From JBBTYG01 sp964483045 (GTDB lineage: Bacteria; Patescibacteriota; Minisyncoccia; UBA6257; 2-01-FULL-56-20): 18,830 nucleotides of DNA. Positions within the stretch are counted from its first letter, which is position 1; each line of letters begins with the position of its first letter. A model generated the notes under the pieces. It ran no database searches, was not told where the DNA came from, and saw nothing but the letters and a program-made list of their open reading frames with translations. The stretch spans positions 1 to 18,830 of the forward strand of contig CAYZZK010000008.1 in assembly GCA_964483045.1 (NCBI GenBank). The letters are read 5' to 3'. The position numbers and the translations under genes were made by a program. Shown here in pieces: positions 1-7,365 of the stretch.

Positions 1-1
1 G

Positions 2-412
2 CTTTTTCACGATGTCGTGATACCCGCAGGGCTTCTTGCGTTTCTCGGCCATCAACTGAACATCGAAATAGACGGGAATTTCGTCGTCGCGCTTCTTGTC
101 GTGATGGGCTTTTCGGTGCATGACACGATCGTGGTATTCGACAGGATCAGAGAAAATCTCATCCTTCATCGCGACAGAAAGAAATTCTCGGAGATCATAA
201 ACGAGAGCGTCAATCAAACGCTTGCCCGATCCATCAATACCTCGCTCACGCTTATCCTCGTTCTCATAAGTCTGTATTTTGTGGGGCCAATAAATCTCCA
301 ATATTTTATTTTGACGCTTATTGTCGGAGTTACAACCGGTATTTATTCTTCCATCTTCATCGCAAGTCCCGGGCTTTTGCTTGCAGGCGGAAAAAGCACG
401 CAGGGACAATAA
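2..412 (+). CDS. secF: Protein translocase subunit SecF, C-terminal part (5' end outside window)
   Basis: The open frame runs in from the window edge (residues LFHDVVIPAG), so the GTG at 17 is internal and not a start. About 136 C-terminal residues are visible. SecF works with SecD in the inner membrane, where the pair uses proton motive force to help export through SecYEG. Visible family features are the FHD segment, the SVHDTIVVFDRIREN motif typical of SecF (usually S-x-N/H-DTIVVFDRIREN), the conserved NxSxxxTLxRSxNTSxT-like stretch (ESVNQTLARSINTSLT) and two late hydrophobic segments (LTLILVLISLYFVG; YFILTLIVGVTTGIYSSIFIASPGLLL). The gene ends with TAA. SecD would be expected just upstream. 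The identification is secure; only the N-terminal length is unknown. Confidence 0.95.
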   Translation, partial: LFHDVVIPAGLLAFLGHQLNIEIDGNFVVALLVVMGFSVHDTIVVFDRIRENLILHRDRKKFSEIINESVNQTLARSINTSLTLILVLISLYFVGPINLQYFILTLIVGVTTGIYSSIFIASPGLLLAGGKSTQGQ

Positions 413-439
413 AGCACTGGAAATACTGGGTGTTTTAGG

Positions 440-485
440 TTTTCCACAGGTGGGGTTGACGACTCGGCTTTAAATGTTTTATAAT
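440..485 (+). promoter_or_regulatory. Sigma-70-type promoter with upstream TTTTCCACA box
   Basis: TTGACG (456-461) and TATAAT (480-485) are 18 bp apart, in the intergenic space after secF. A DnaA-box-like TTTTCCACA lies at 440-448, seven bases before the -35. The predicted transcription start is near 492, which leaves about 9 nt before the ATG at 501. An earlier ATG at 474 lies inside the promoter and cannot be used from this transcript. Confidence 0.75.
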
Positions 486-500
486 AGAAATTGTAAAAAT

Positions 501-1532
501 ATGATTTCCGCCCAAAAAATAATCAATTCGCTGCTCCTTCACCTCACACCTCGCCAAAGACAGGTTATTGAGGCGCGTTTTGGACTCGGAAAAGGAAGGG
601 AAGTCGAAACGCTTGCTGCAATCGGAAATAAAATCGGGATAACCCGGGAGCGCGTCCGACAGATAGAAAAATCCGCACTCATAGAAATCAGACAGCGTAT
701 TTCGAAAGACGAGGATTCGACCGAAATTGTTGACCGGCTGGTTGCATATATTAAAAGCTGCGGCGGAGTAATCCGAAAAGAGGCGCTCTTGAATTACGCG
801 AAAGAATTTATCGAAGGAATACATGACAATCACATCGCTTTTCTCCTTGAAGGGTCGGCCGCTTTTTTTGTTCATCCGGAGGATCAAGATTTCCACTCTT
901 TTTATTTCGCGGATAAGGAATCGCTCCAAACGGCGAAAGTACTTATAAACGATTGGATACTTTTTCTCAAAAATAAAAAGTCCGATGCCTTGAGCGGTCT
1001 CTATAAAAAACACCTCGAAGATTTTATTAAAACGAAGAAAATAACCAAGACCGAAACCGAACATATGCTCGGCATCACGAAGAAAATCCACTCGAATTCT
1101 TTCGGCGATATCGGTTTGAGCGATTGGCCGGAAATAAATCCAAAGACAACCCGGGACCGGATTTACCTCGTGCTCAAAAAGAAAAAGAAGCCGCTTCATT
1201 TTGAGGAAATTACCAAGGCGATCAATGAGGCGAAGTTGAGCGCCCAGCTTGCGCTTGCTCCGACGGTGCACAATGAACTCATCAAAGATCAGCGCTTCGT
1301 GCTGGTCGGACGCGGAATGTATGGCCTCAAAGAACATGGCTATGAGCCGGGAATAGCGCGAGATGTCATCCATAAGATTTTAAAGAAGCATGGACCGCTT
1401 TCGTCGGAGGAAATAATCCAGAAGGTAAACGAGCAGCGCTTCTTTAAGCCGAACACGGTCATCATCAATCTTCAGAACAAAAGTTTCTTCGAACGGCTTC
1501 CCGACGGCAATTACAGAGTGCAGCAAGCATAA
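501..1532 (+). CDS. Sigma-70 region 4-like HTH protein with C-terminal HARE-type winged helices
   Basis: 343 aa from the ATG at 501. An in-frame ATG at 474 is rejected because it overlaps the -10 box. Residues about 15-67 (LTPRQRQVIEARFGLG ... IGITRERVRQIEKSAL) match sigma-70 region 4, the HTH that contacts the -35 element and the RNAP beta flap. No region 2 is present, so this is not a complete sigma factor. Residues about 217-279 (TTRDRIYLVLKKKKKPLHFEEI ... GRGMYGL) look like a HARE-HTH/RpoE-delta type winged helix, and residues about 284-341 look like a second winged helix. The middle (about 80-210) is unassigned and helical. Likely role: an RNAP- or DNA-binding transcription regulator. 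The domain calls come from motif recognition; the role is inferred. It is transcribed alone from its own promoter. Confidence 0.8.
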   Translation: MISAQKIINSLLLHLTPRQRQVIEARFGLGKGREVETLAAIGNKIGITRERVRQIEKSALIEIRQRISKDEDSTEIVDRLVAYIKSCGGVIRKEALLNYAKEFIEGIHDNHIAFLLEGSAAFFVHPEDQDFHSFYFADKESLQTAKVLINDWILFLKNKKSDALSGLYKKHLEDFIKTKKITKTETEHMLGITKKIHSNSFGDIGLSDWPEINPKTTRDRIYLVLKKKKKPLHFEEITKAINEAKLSAQLALAPTVHNELIKDQRFVLVGRGMYGLKEHGYEPGIARDVIHKILKKHGPLSSEEIIQKVNEQRFFKPNTVIINLQNKSFFERLPDGNYRVQQA

Positions 1533-1616
1533 ACCTCCCGGTTTTCCCGGTCCGGTTTAGCAGCCGTCATGCAATCAACGGAAATATCTTCTGTTTTCGT
1601 TTTATTTCCTACGGGG

Positions 1617-1622
1617 TATAAT
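1617..1622 (+). promoter_or_regulatory. Probable -10 box (TATAAT) for the membrane/ATPase module
   Basis: A perfect TATAAT lies 18 nt before the ATG at 1640. The matching -35 (TTTTCG, 1594-1599) is poor, so the call rests on the -10. The transcript would have a leader of about 11 nt, similar to the short leader of the preceding gene. Confidence 0.45.
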
Positions 1623-1639
1623 AAAAGCAGGAACATCCT

Positions 1640-3013
1640 ATGAATTTTCTTCAAATAATATCGTCCTCGCAGGATTTAATTTGGCTTTTTGTGTCAATCG
1701 TCTTTTTCGCCATCGTTTTCCCGATAGCCCAATCAACCTGGCTTTTTTGGAAGCAGGAAAAGTATAAGGAACAGACGCCGTTCATTCTCGTGGAGTTGCG
1801 CATGCCTCGAGAAGTCCGCAAAAGTCCGCGGGCGATGGAGCAGATATTGTCGGCCATTCATGCCTTGAGAAATTATGCCGGAGATTTCGGCGAAATATGG
1901 ATCGATGGGGAAGTGACGCGATGGTATTCCCTCGAGTTGGTGAGTTTCGGCGGCGAAGTGCATTTTTATTTGCGTATGTATAAAAAGCAGCGCGATCTCA
2001 TTGAAGCAGCGTTTTATTCATACTACCCGGACTTGGAAATAGTCGAAGTGGAAGATTACACGAGCCGGTTCCCGAAAAATGTCGGTGAATTATACCAGCG
2101 GGGATACGATATGTGGGGAAGCGAACTGGTTCTCGCGAGAGAGGAGGCCTATCCTATAAAAAGTTATATTGATTTCGAGGCAGTCGACGAGGAAAGACAG
2201 TATGATCCCATATCGCTCGCTCTGGAAGTTCTTGGAAAAATAAAAGGCGAGGAGATTATCGCGATCCAAATTCTGCTCGAGCCCGCTTCCCCGAAATGGA
2301 AAGACAAATGGAAAGATCTTATTGAAAAACTTCGATTTAAGGAAGATGTACAGCACAAAACGACGTCGGGAGGATCCGGCTTTGAAAGAAAAGTAGAATT
2401 CCAGGGAATCCTTCCTCATTTTCCCATCGTGCGGGCGGGAGAGGATAAAAAGGACGATTTCAGCGGGCTTAGGAAATCGTTTCTGCGCACTCCCGGAGAA
2501 ACAGACGTGCTCACGGCCGTCGAAGAAAATCTTTCAAAACCCGGATTCGAAACGCTCATCCGTTTTATTTACTTTTCGCCGAAAGAGCTTTTTTACGATA
2601 CGTTTCCCAGGAGGGGAGTTATGGGAATCTTTAACCAATATTCCTCGGCCGACTTAAATTCGTTCGTAAGAAACGAATCCACCGCGACCCGCACGAAGAT
2701 TTGGCACTGGCCCCATATTGCTCCGGCTTCTCGAAACGAATATAAAAAGCAGCGTCTTCTGTTAAACTACCGCCACAGAGAAATGGTGCACCATACATTC
2801 ATGGGAAAACTTTTGACAAGCCACTGGCTCAATTTTAATTTCAAATCCAAAAAGTTCATCATGACAAATCGATCGATCGCCACGGTTTTCCATCCGCCGA
2901 CTTTCCTAGTGCTTACCGCGCCGCATGTAAAAAGAGTCGTGAGCAGGAAGATGAGTCCGCCCGCCGGCCTTCCGATCTACGGCGGTGAAGAAGACATTGA
3001 GAAGTATAAATAG
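1640..3013 (+). CDS. Membrane-anchored protein of unknown function preceding a TraD/TraG-type ATPase
   Basis: 457 aa. One N-terminal membrane segment (about residues 13-36, LIWLFVSIVFFAIVFPIAQS) is followed by a soluble remainder with no motif I can name and no Walker motifs. The segment FILVELRMPREVRKSPRAMEQI followed by a beta-rich stretch (GEVTRWYSLELVSFGGEVHFYLRMYKKQRD) resembles proteins I remember upstream of conjugation-type ATPases in CPR genomes. I cannot verify a Pfam/DUF assignment. The C-terminus contains PPAGLPIYG, which is almost repeated near the start of the ATPase two genes downstream (PPSELPIYG). The next gene begins 5 nt after the stop, so the two are surely co-transcribed. 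Likely role: membrane partner of the ATPase. A weak AGGA lies before the ATG. Confidence 0.8.
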   Translation: MNFLQIISSSQDLIWLFVSIVFFAIVFPIAQSTWLFWKQEKYKEQTPFILVELRMPREVRKSPRAMEQILSAIHALRNYAGDFGEIWIDGEVTRWYSLELVSFGGEVHFYLRMYKKQRDLIEAAFYSYYPDLEIVEVEDYTSRFPKNVGELYQRGYDMWGSELVLAREEAYPIKSYIDFEAVDEERQYDPISLALEVLGKIKGEEIIAIQILLEPASPKWKDKWKDLIEKLRFKEDVQHKTTSGGSGFERKVEFQGILPHFPIVRAGEDKKDDFSGLRKSFLRTPGETDVLTAVEENLSKPGFETLIRFIYFSPKELFYDTFPRRGVMGIFNQYSSADLNSFVRNESTATRTKIWHWPHIAPASRNEYKKQRLLLNYRHREMVHHTFMGKLLTSHWLNFNFKSKKFIMTNRSIATVFHPPTFLVLTAPHVKRVVSRKMSPPAGLPIYGGEEDIEKYK

Positions 3014-3018
3014 CTACA

Positions 3019-3552
3019 ATGAACAGCTCTTTCGAAACTTTAAATTCCCAGATTATTACGCCCTTCATACAGATGCTGATTTTGATTTTTGTTTTGCTGG
3101 ATATCGGAGCGCTGGTCATTCTGCTTTATTCATTGAAGCGAGCCATGCATTATCGCCCTGATTTCGATCTCGGCATTAAAAAAGCGAAGAGGTTTCTGAC
3201 GTTGAGAGAAAAAATGGTTATCGAGCGCTGGAATTCTACGGTGGCGAAGCTGGCAATTGACTCGCCCGAAGCGGCTAAGACGGCCATCATCGAGGCGGAT
3301 AACCTGGTAAATGACGTACTCAAAGAACTGGGATTTGCCGGCGAGACCCTTCCAGATAGGTTGTCCAATCTCGAGCTCGAAGATCTGAAACACGACGAAG
3401 AAGTTTTTGTCGCTAATCGACTGCGAAAAGAACTGACAAGCACGCCGGGATATGTAGTAAGCGTAGCGGACGGCAAAAAAGCCGTTGCCGCATATGAAGC
3501 ATTCCTCAAAGAGCTCGGACTTTTGGGAGAGCCGCCGGGGCACACAGAATAA
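3019..3552 (+). CDS. Small membrane-anchored helical protein (HEPN-like, degenerate)
   Basis: 177 aa, one N-terminal membrane segment (about residues 15-38, PFIQMLILIFVLLDIGALVILLYSL), then a helical cytoplasmic domain. The stretch AKTAIIEADNLVNDVLKELGFAGETLPDRL (residues about 86-115) and the later ANRLRKELTS (132-141) and AVAAYEAFLKELG resemble a CPR hypothetical family. As I recall, that family usually reads AHKLRNxxAH at this point, a HEPN-type RxxxxH signature. Here the histidine is absent, so nuclease activity is not supported. The gene sits between the membrane-anchored protein and the ATPase, in a tight operon with the former (5-nt gap). Function unknown; probably an accessory component of the module. 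Confidence 0.7.
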   Translation: MNSSFETLNSQIITPFIQMLILIFVLLDIGALVILLYSLKRAMHYRPDFDLGIKKAKRFLTLREKMVIERWNSTVAKLAIDSPEAAKTAIIEADNLVNDVLKELGFAGETLPDRLSNLELEDLKHDEEVFVANRLRKELTSTPGYVVSVADGKKAVAAYEAFLKELGLLGEPPGHTE

Positions 3553-3554
3553 AA

Positions 3555-3622
3555 AATTTTCAATTAACCAGTTTCAATTTTCAATGAAAAAGAAACTATC
3601 TAAGTTTGGTCAATTGAAAATT
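3555..3622 (+). repeat. AT-rich nested inverted repeat in the operon spacer
   Basis: AATTTTCAATTAACCA (3555-3570) and TGGTCAATTGAAAATT (3607-3622) are inverted with 15 of 16 positions matching. An inner GTTTC/GAAAC pair (3571-3575/3592-3596) stacks directly on it. The T-run needed for a standard terminator is absent on the plus strand. It could be a transcript-processing or attenuating hairpin between the upstream two genes and the ATPase gene. The start of the ATPase gene should lie downstream of it (ATG at 3662). Confidence 0.6.
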
Positions 3623-3661
3623 AAATAATTGAAAGTTGAGGAATTTTATATAAATAAAACT

Positions 3662-5137
3662 ATGCCCAAAGCCGGAAAGATTCAAATAATCAAATATGCG
3701 CCGCCGCCGTCGGAGCTTCCGATATACGGCCAGATTGACCCGGTTGAGGTTTCATTTATCGGGCGCACGAATTACGTCGCTTCGCTCGAAGAGAAGAAAT
3801 TCATTTTCGGCATCAAGCGTATTGACCGTCGGCGGCATTTGTATATCGTCGGGAAGAGCGGAGTGGGGAAATCGAAACTGCTCGAGCTTCTCCTGCGGCA
3901 GGATGTCGCGCACGGCCATGGGCTGTGTCTCATGGATCCGCATGGAGATGTGATCGAAGCGCTTCTCGATTTCATACCGGAAAATAGAATTGAAGACGTG
4001 GTGGTCATCGATCCCACGGACATGAGCTTTCCCACTTCGTTCAACCCGCTTCAGAACGTCGACCCGGGATTCAAGCACCAGCTCGCGCAAGGACTGATCG
4101 AAGTTATGGAAAAACAATTCGGCGCAAATTGGACGCCGCGGCTTGAGCACGTCTTTCGGTTCACGGTGCTCGCGCTTCTCGATTATCCGCACGCCACGAT
4201 GCGCGGCATGATCTCGATGCTCACCGACCGGAACTACCGCCAAAAAGTCGTGGAATATATTGAGGACGACATGGTAAAGCGTTTTTGGGCGATTGAATTC
4301 GCCGATTGGTCGGAAAAATTTGACACGGATGCCATTATTCCGCTCGTAAACAAACTGGGGCAATTTTTGTCCGACCCGTTGCTGCGCAATATTTTCGGCC
4401 AGAAAGAAAACAAAATTAATTTTGAGGAAATCATGAATACGAGGAAAATCCTCGTGGTCAACCTCTCGAAGGGGCGTCTCGGCGAAGAGAACTCGAGTTT
4501 CTTGGGCGCCATGCTCATTACCAAGATCAAACAGGCAGGCATGGCTCGCGCCTCGATGCCCGAAAAAGACCGAATCGACTTTTATCTCTACGTGGATGAG
4601 TTCCATAACCTTGTCACGGAAACGTTTGAAAATATTCTCTCCGAGGCCCGAAAATATGGCATGTGTCTTACCGTCGCGCACCAGTATATTCGCCAGCTCA
4701 TTCCGCGCGTGCAAGCCGCGGTTTTGGGAAATGTGGGAAGCATTATCGTTTTCCGTGTTGGCGGCGATGACGCAGTAACTCTAAAACCGGAACTCGCGCC
4801 GATTTTCGATGTGAAAGATATGATCAACCTCGGCATGCAAGAGTTTTATATCAAAATGATGATAGACGGTGAGTCGTATGACCCGTTTTCCGCCGAAACG
4901 CTCAAAGTGCTTCCCGCGACACATCGGTCTTTTAAAAAGGAAATTATTCAGCGCTCGCGCGAAAAATATACCATTCCGGCGGATGCGGCAAAGAAACTGA
5001 TTCAAGAAGAAGAATCTTCTATCATCCGCAGCGCTCAGGAAAAGGCGATTATCGAAGGGAAAGGAAGAAATGAAGCCGGTGGGGCGGGAAAAGCCGCAGA
5101 AAAGAAAGAGGAGGGAACGCCCGAGCCATTGATTTAA
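3662..5137 (+). CDS. TraD/TraG-type (type IV coupling protein-like) ATPase
   Basis: 491 aa from the ATG at 3662. An in-frame TTG at 3629 lies just after the hairpin and adds unlikely residues. Walker A is GKSGVGKS (residues 64-71), followed by MDPHGD (91-96), a strand common in this family. Walker B is YLYVDEFHN (308-315), and AHQ (339-341) fits the sensor/TraG-C motif region. The all-alpha insertion between the Walker boxes and the C-terminal FxxxxTLKVLPA fit the TraM-recognition-domain (TraG/TraD C-terminal) ATPases. Such proteins are hexameric motors that move DNA or protein substrates at the inner membrane. This copy has no membrane segment of its own, so membrane attachment may come from the two TM proteins upstream. 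The charged tail after about residue 445 looks disordered. No relaxase or pilus genes are in the window, so conjugation is not shown. Confidence 0.88.
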   Translation: MPKAGKIQIIKYAPPPSELPIYGQIDPVEVSFIGRTNYVASLEEKKFIFGIKRIDRRRHLYIVGKSGVGKSKLLELLLRQDVAHGHGLCLMDPHGDVIEALLDFIPENRIEDVVVIDPTDMSFPTSFNPLQNVDPGFKHQLAQGLIEVMEKQFGANWTPRLEHVFRFTVLALLDYPHATMRGMISMLTDRNYRQKVVEYIEDDMVKRFWAIEFADWSEKFDTDAIIPLVNKLGQFLSDPLLRNIFGQKENKINFEEIMNTRKILVVNLSKGRLGEENSSFLGAMLITKIKQAGMARASMPEKDRIDFYLYVDEFHNLVTETFENILSEARKYGMCLTVAHQYIRQLIPRVQAAVLGNVGSIIVFRVGGDDAVTLKPELAPIFDVKDMINLGMQEFYIKMMIDGESYDPFSAETLKVLPATHRSFKKEIIQRSREKYTIPADAAKKLIQEEESSIIRSAQEKAIIEGKGRNEAGGAGKAAEKKEEGTPEPLI

Positions 5138-5171
5138 CTAATCACTTTTAACCGATAACTAAGAACTAAAA

Positions 5172-5198
5172 TTGTTAATTGTTACCGAGTGTTATAAG
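5172..5198 (+). promoter_or_regulatory. Possible promoter (TTGTTA-15-TATAAG)
   Basis: TTGTTA at 5172-5177 and TATAAG at 5193-5198 with a short 15-bp spacer, in the AT-rich gap after the ATPase gene. It would place transcription start almost at the ATG (5208). This is a weak match, given because no better signal precedes the following genes. Confidence 0.3.
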
Positions 5199-5207
5199 TT
5201 TATAGTT

Positions 5208-5534
5208 ATGAAGTTTACGATTTCAAATGCGCACTACAATCTCAATAATCTGGCTCGCAAAATAAATTATAAGCCGATCGGTTATACCGAGAGGGGCGAA
5301 TTAAACGCAGTCCGGCCGCTCGCCGGCGATTATCCGCGTTTCCACGCGTATATTTTTGACGGCAAAGAAGGGATAGAATTCAGCATTCATTTAGATCAGA
5401 AACGACCGTCGTACGAAGGATCGACTGCTCATAGCGGGGACTATGACAGTGAATTGGTGCAAGAAGAAGCGAAGAGAATTCAGGAGATGCTTGCGTCTGC
5501 CGCGCCAATGAAGAAAAATCCGTTCTTCGGGTAG
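5208..5534 (+). CDS. Small conserved hypothetical protein
   Basis: 108 aa from the ATG at 5208; an upstream in-frame ATG at 5172 lies inside the candidate promoter. It has no membrane segment and no cysteines in the body. The sequence MKFTISNAHYNLNNLARKINY, then VRPLAGDYPRFHAYI and FSIHLDQKRPSYEG...AHSGDYD, followed by a helical tail (ELVQEEAKRIQEML), fits a compact alpha/beta protein. I have seen similar hypothetical proteins in Parcubacteria-type genomes but know of no function. It lies 30 nt before paralogue A of the cysteine-rich family and may be co-transcribed with it. The conserved His/Asp/Tyr run is worth noting but is not proof of an active site. Confidence 0.75.
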   Translation: MKFTISNAHYNLNNLARKINYKPIGYTERGELNAVRPLAGDYPRFHAYIFDGKEGIEFSIHLDQKRPSYEGSTAHSGDYDSELVQEEAKRIQEMLASAAPMKKNPFFG

Positions 5535-5564
5535 AGTCTAGAAAGTGGAAAGTAGGAAAATAAA

Positions 5565-7307
5565 ATGAACTCCGAAACAGAAGATAGACAATGCCGGAAC
5601 TGTAAGCAGAAGTTTGCGATCGAACCGGCCGATTTTTCGTTCTATGAAAAGATGCAGGTTCCGCCGCCCACGTGGTGCCCCGAATGCCGAAGGATACGCC
5701 GATTCACGTTCACTAATTTGTGGAATCTTTATAAACGGCCGTGCGGAAAATGCGGTAAGAATATTATTTCTATCTATTCGCCGGATAAAAAGATAACAGT
5801 GTATTGCGTATTTTGTTGGTGGGCGGATGACTGGGACGGCGCCGAGTATGCAATGGAATATGATCCATCGAGACCATTTCTTGAGCAAGTACGCGGACTC
5901 AACCTAAAAACACCGCACCAAGGGCTTGAGGCTGCGCATCTAACCAATGTGAATAGCGATTATTGCAATGGCCTCGGTCACTGCAAAAATTGCTATCTTA
6001 TATTTTGGGCGGATTATTGCGAAAATGCATTCTACTCCACATTTTTAAATGCGCTAAAAGATTCTCTCGATTGTTACCGCATGAATGGATGTGAGCTATG
6101 TTACGAAGATATCGGCTGCAAAAAGTGTTATAGAACGTTTTTTTCGGAAGAATGCGATTCATGTACCGATGTATGGTTTTCTCGAAGTTGTGCGGGTTGC
6201 ACAAATTGCCTCGGCTGCATCAATCTCCGGAATAAAAATTACTGTATCTTTAACGTGCAATATTCTCGCGAGGAATATGTGAAGAAACTTGAGGAGTTCA
6301 AACTAGATTCGCGTGCAGCGCTTATCGAGATGAGAAAGCGCGTATATGCATTCTGGAACAAATATCCTAGACGGGCATATATAGGAAATAGTTTAAATGT
6401 GAATGTTACCGGTGATTATGTTTACGAATCGAAGAATGTGCGAGATGCGTATATGGTCACGAGTACGCAAGATTCGCGCTTTGTTGAGTTTGTAAGCGTT
6501 CCATCGACTCGCGACGTTTACGATTATTCTGGCTGGGGAAATGGCGCGGAGCGAATTTATGAGTCCGCCACCGTCGGCGAGGGAGCGAGTGACATAAAAT
6601 TTTCGCTTATGTGTTGGCCGGATTCACTTGATAACGAGTACTCAATGTTCGCAATTTCCTGTAAACACATTTTTGGTTGCGTAAATTTGAAGCGCAAACA
6701 ATATTGCATCTTAAATAAGCAATATTCAAAAGAAGAATATGAAAAGCTTTCTGCTCGGATTCGCCAGGATATGGCTAAAAATCCATATGTGGATTCGTTG
6801 GGCAGGCAGTGGCCATACGGCGAATTTTTGCCTCTTGATTTTTCGCCGTTTGCCTACAACGAAACACTCGCGTATCAATTTTTTCCTAAAACAAAAGAAG
6901 AGATTGCAGCTTTGGGGATGGGTTGGTATGAGGGAGAAAGTAATCAATATGCAATTACAAAAAAAGGAAGTGATTTGCCTGATACAATTGCCGAAACAGA
7001 CGATTCAATTTTAAAAGAGGTGATTGGTTGTCTTGAGTGCGGGAAAGCATTTAAAGTTGTTCAGGGCGAGCTTGATTTAATGCGGAAACTTAATCTACCT
7101 TTGCCTAGTTTCTGTTCGCGTTGCCGTGAAAAGGCCCGCTTCGCGCGAACAAACCCTCCTCGGCTTTATGATCGGACGTGTGCGAAATGTGCCAAGCCGA
7201 TAAAAACTTCGTATTCACCAGGCCCACCCTCCGCCGAAGGCTTCGGCGAGGCGAGGCGGCCGGAGATTATATATTGCGAGCAGTGCTATCAAGCTGAAAT
7301 CGCATGA
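5565..7307 (+). CDS. Cysteine-rich double zinc-ribbon family protein, paralogue A
   Basis: 580 aa, about 36 cysteines, no signal peptide or TM segment. The N-terminal module has Cys 10/13, 38/41, 60/63 and 81/84. The C-terminal module has Cys 489/492, 517/520, 539/542 and 571/574 with the same spacing, except 11 extra residues before the last pair. Those residues are encoded around a GC-rich palindrome (7228-7251). Between them lies a cysteine-rich repetitive core (residues about 130-225) ending in CAGCTNCLGCINLRNKNYCIFN. A second core (about 275-380) ends in FGCVNLKRKQYCILNKQYS, so the middle looks duplicated. The conserved block YGEFLP..FSPFAYNE precedes the C-terminal module. Zinc binding is inferred from CxxC/CPxCR patterns. 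Automatic pipelines may misname such proteins, and function is unknown. The gene starts at an ATG preceded by a weak AGGAAA and ends with TGA. It heads the A-M24-B-C-D run. Confidence 0.9.
   Translation: MNSETEDRQCRNCKQKFAIEPADFSFYEKMQVPPPTWCPECRRIRRFTFTNLWNLYKRPCGKCGKNIISIYSPDKKITVYCVFCWWADDWDGAEYAMEYDPSRPFLEQVRGLNLKTPHQGLEAAHLTNVNSDYCNGLGHCKNCYLIFWADYCENAFYSTFLNALKDSLDCYRMNGCELCYEDIGCKKCYRTFFSEECDSCTDVWFSRSCAGCTNCLGCINLRNKNYCIFNVQYSREEYVKKLEEFKLDSRAALIEMRKRVYAFWNKYPRRAYIGNSLNVNVTGDYVYESKNVRDAYMVTSTQDSRFVEFVSVPSTRDVYDYSGWGNGAERIYESATVGEGASDIKFSLMCWPDSLDNEYSMFAISCKHIFGCVNLKRKQYCILNKQYSKEEYEKLSARIRQDMAKNPYVDSLGRQWPYGEFLPLDFSPFAYNETLAYQFFPKTKEEIAALGMGWYEGESNQYAITKKGSDLPDTIAETDDSILKEVIGCLECGKAFKVVQGELDLMRKLNLPLPSFCSRCREKARFARTNPPRLYDRTCAKCAKPIKTSYSPGPPSAEGFGEARRPEIIYCEQCYQAEIA
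7228..7251 (+). repeat. Palindromic in-frame insertion element in paralogue A
   Basis: GCCGAAG-G-CTTCGGC (7233-7247) extends by CCTC/GAGG with one bulged base to an 11-bp stem. It encodes part of the SAEGFGEAR stretch, which adds 11 residues to the last zinc-ribbon loop. The same core is found in paralogue B at 10201. Confidence 0.75.
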
Positions 7308-7320
7308 TAACAATTTTCAT

Positions 7321-7339
7321 CCCGAGCTTGTCGAAGGAC
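7321..7339 (-). repeat. Short dispersed repeat (core TTCGACAAGCTC), copy 1
   Basis: In the 58-nt gap between paralogue A and the M24 peptidase gene. The plus strand reads GAGCTTGTCGAA at 7324-7335, the reverse complement of the core found at 8132 and 15491. Confidence 0.65.
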
Positions 7340-7365
7340 AAAACCTTTTATGCACCTGAAGTCGT

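Noticed and set aside
474..500. Earlier ATG for the sigma-4/HARE gene
   Set aside because: It overlaps the -10 box, so it would lie upstream of the transcription start.
435..1373. 312-aa open frame on the minus strand
   Set aside because: Lies wholly opposite the sigma-4/HARE gene, has no family-like content and no start signals. It is a shadow of the real gene.
1533..1639. Terminator after the sigma-4/HARE gene
   Set aside because: Only a weak CCGG/CCGG pairing without a proper T-run is present; I see no other feature apart from the -10 box at 1617.
3752..4714. 320-aa open frame on the minus strand opposite the ATPase
   Set aside because: The plus-strand frame has Walker A and B motifs; the minus frame has low-complexity residues typical of an antisense shadow.
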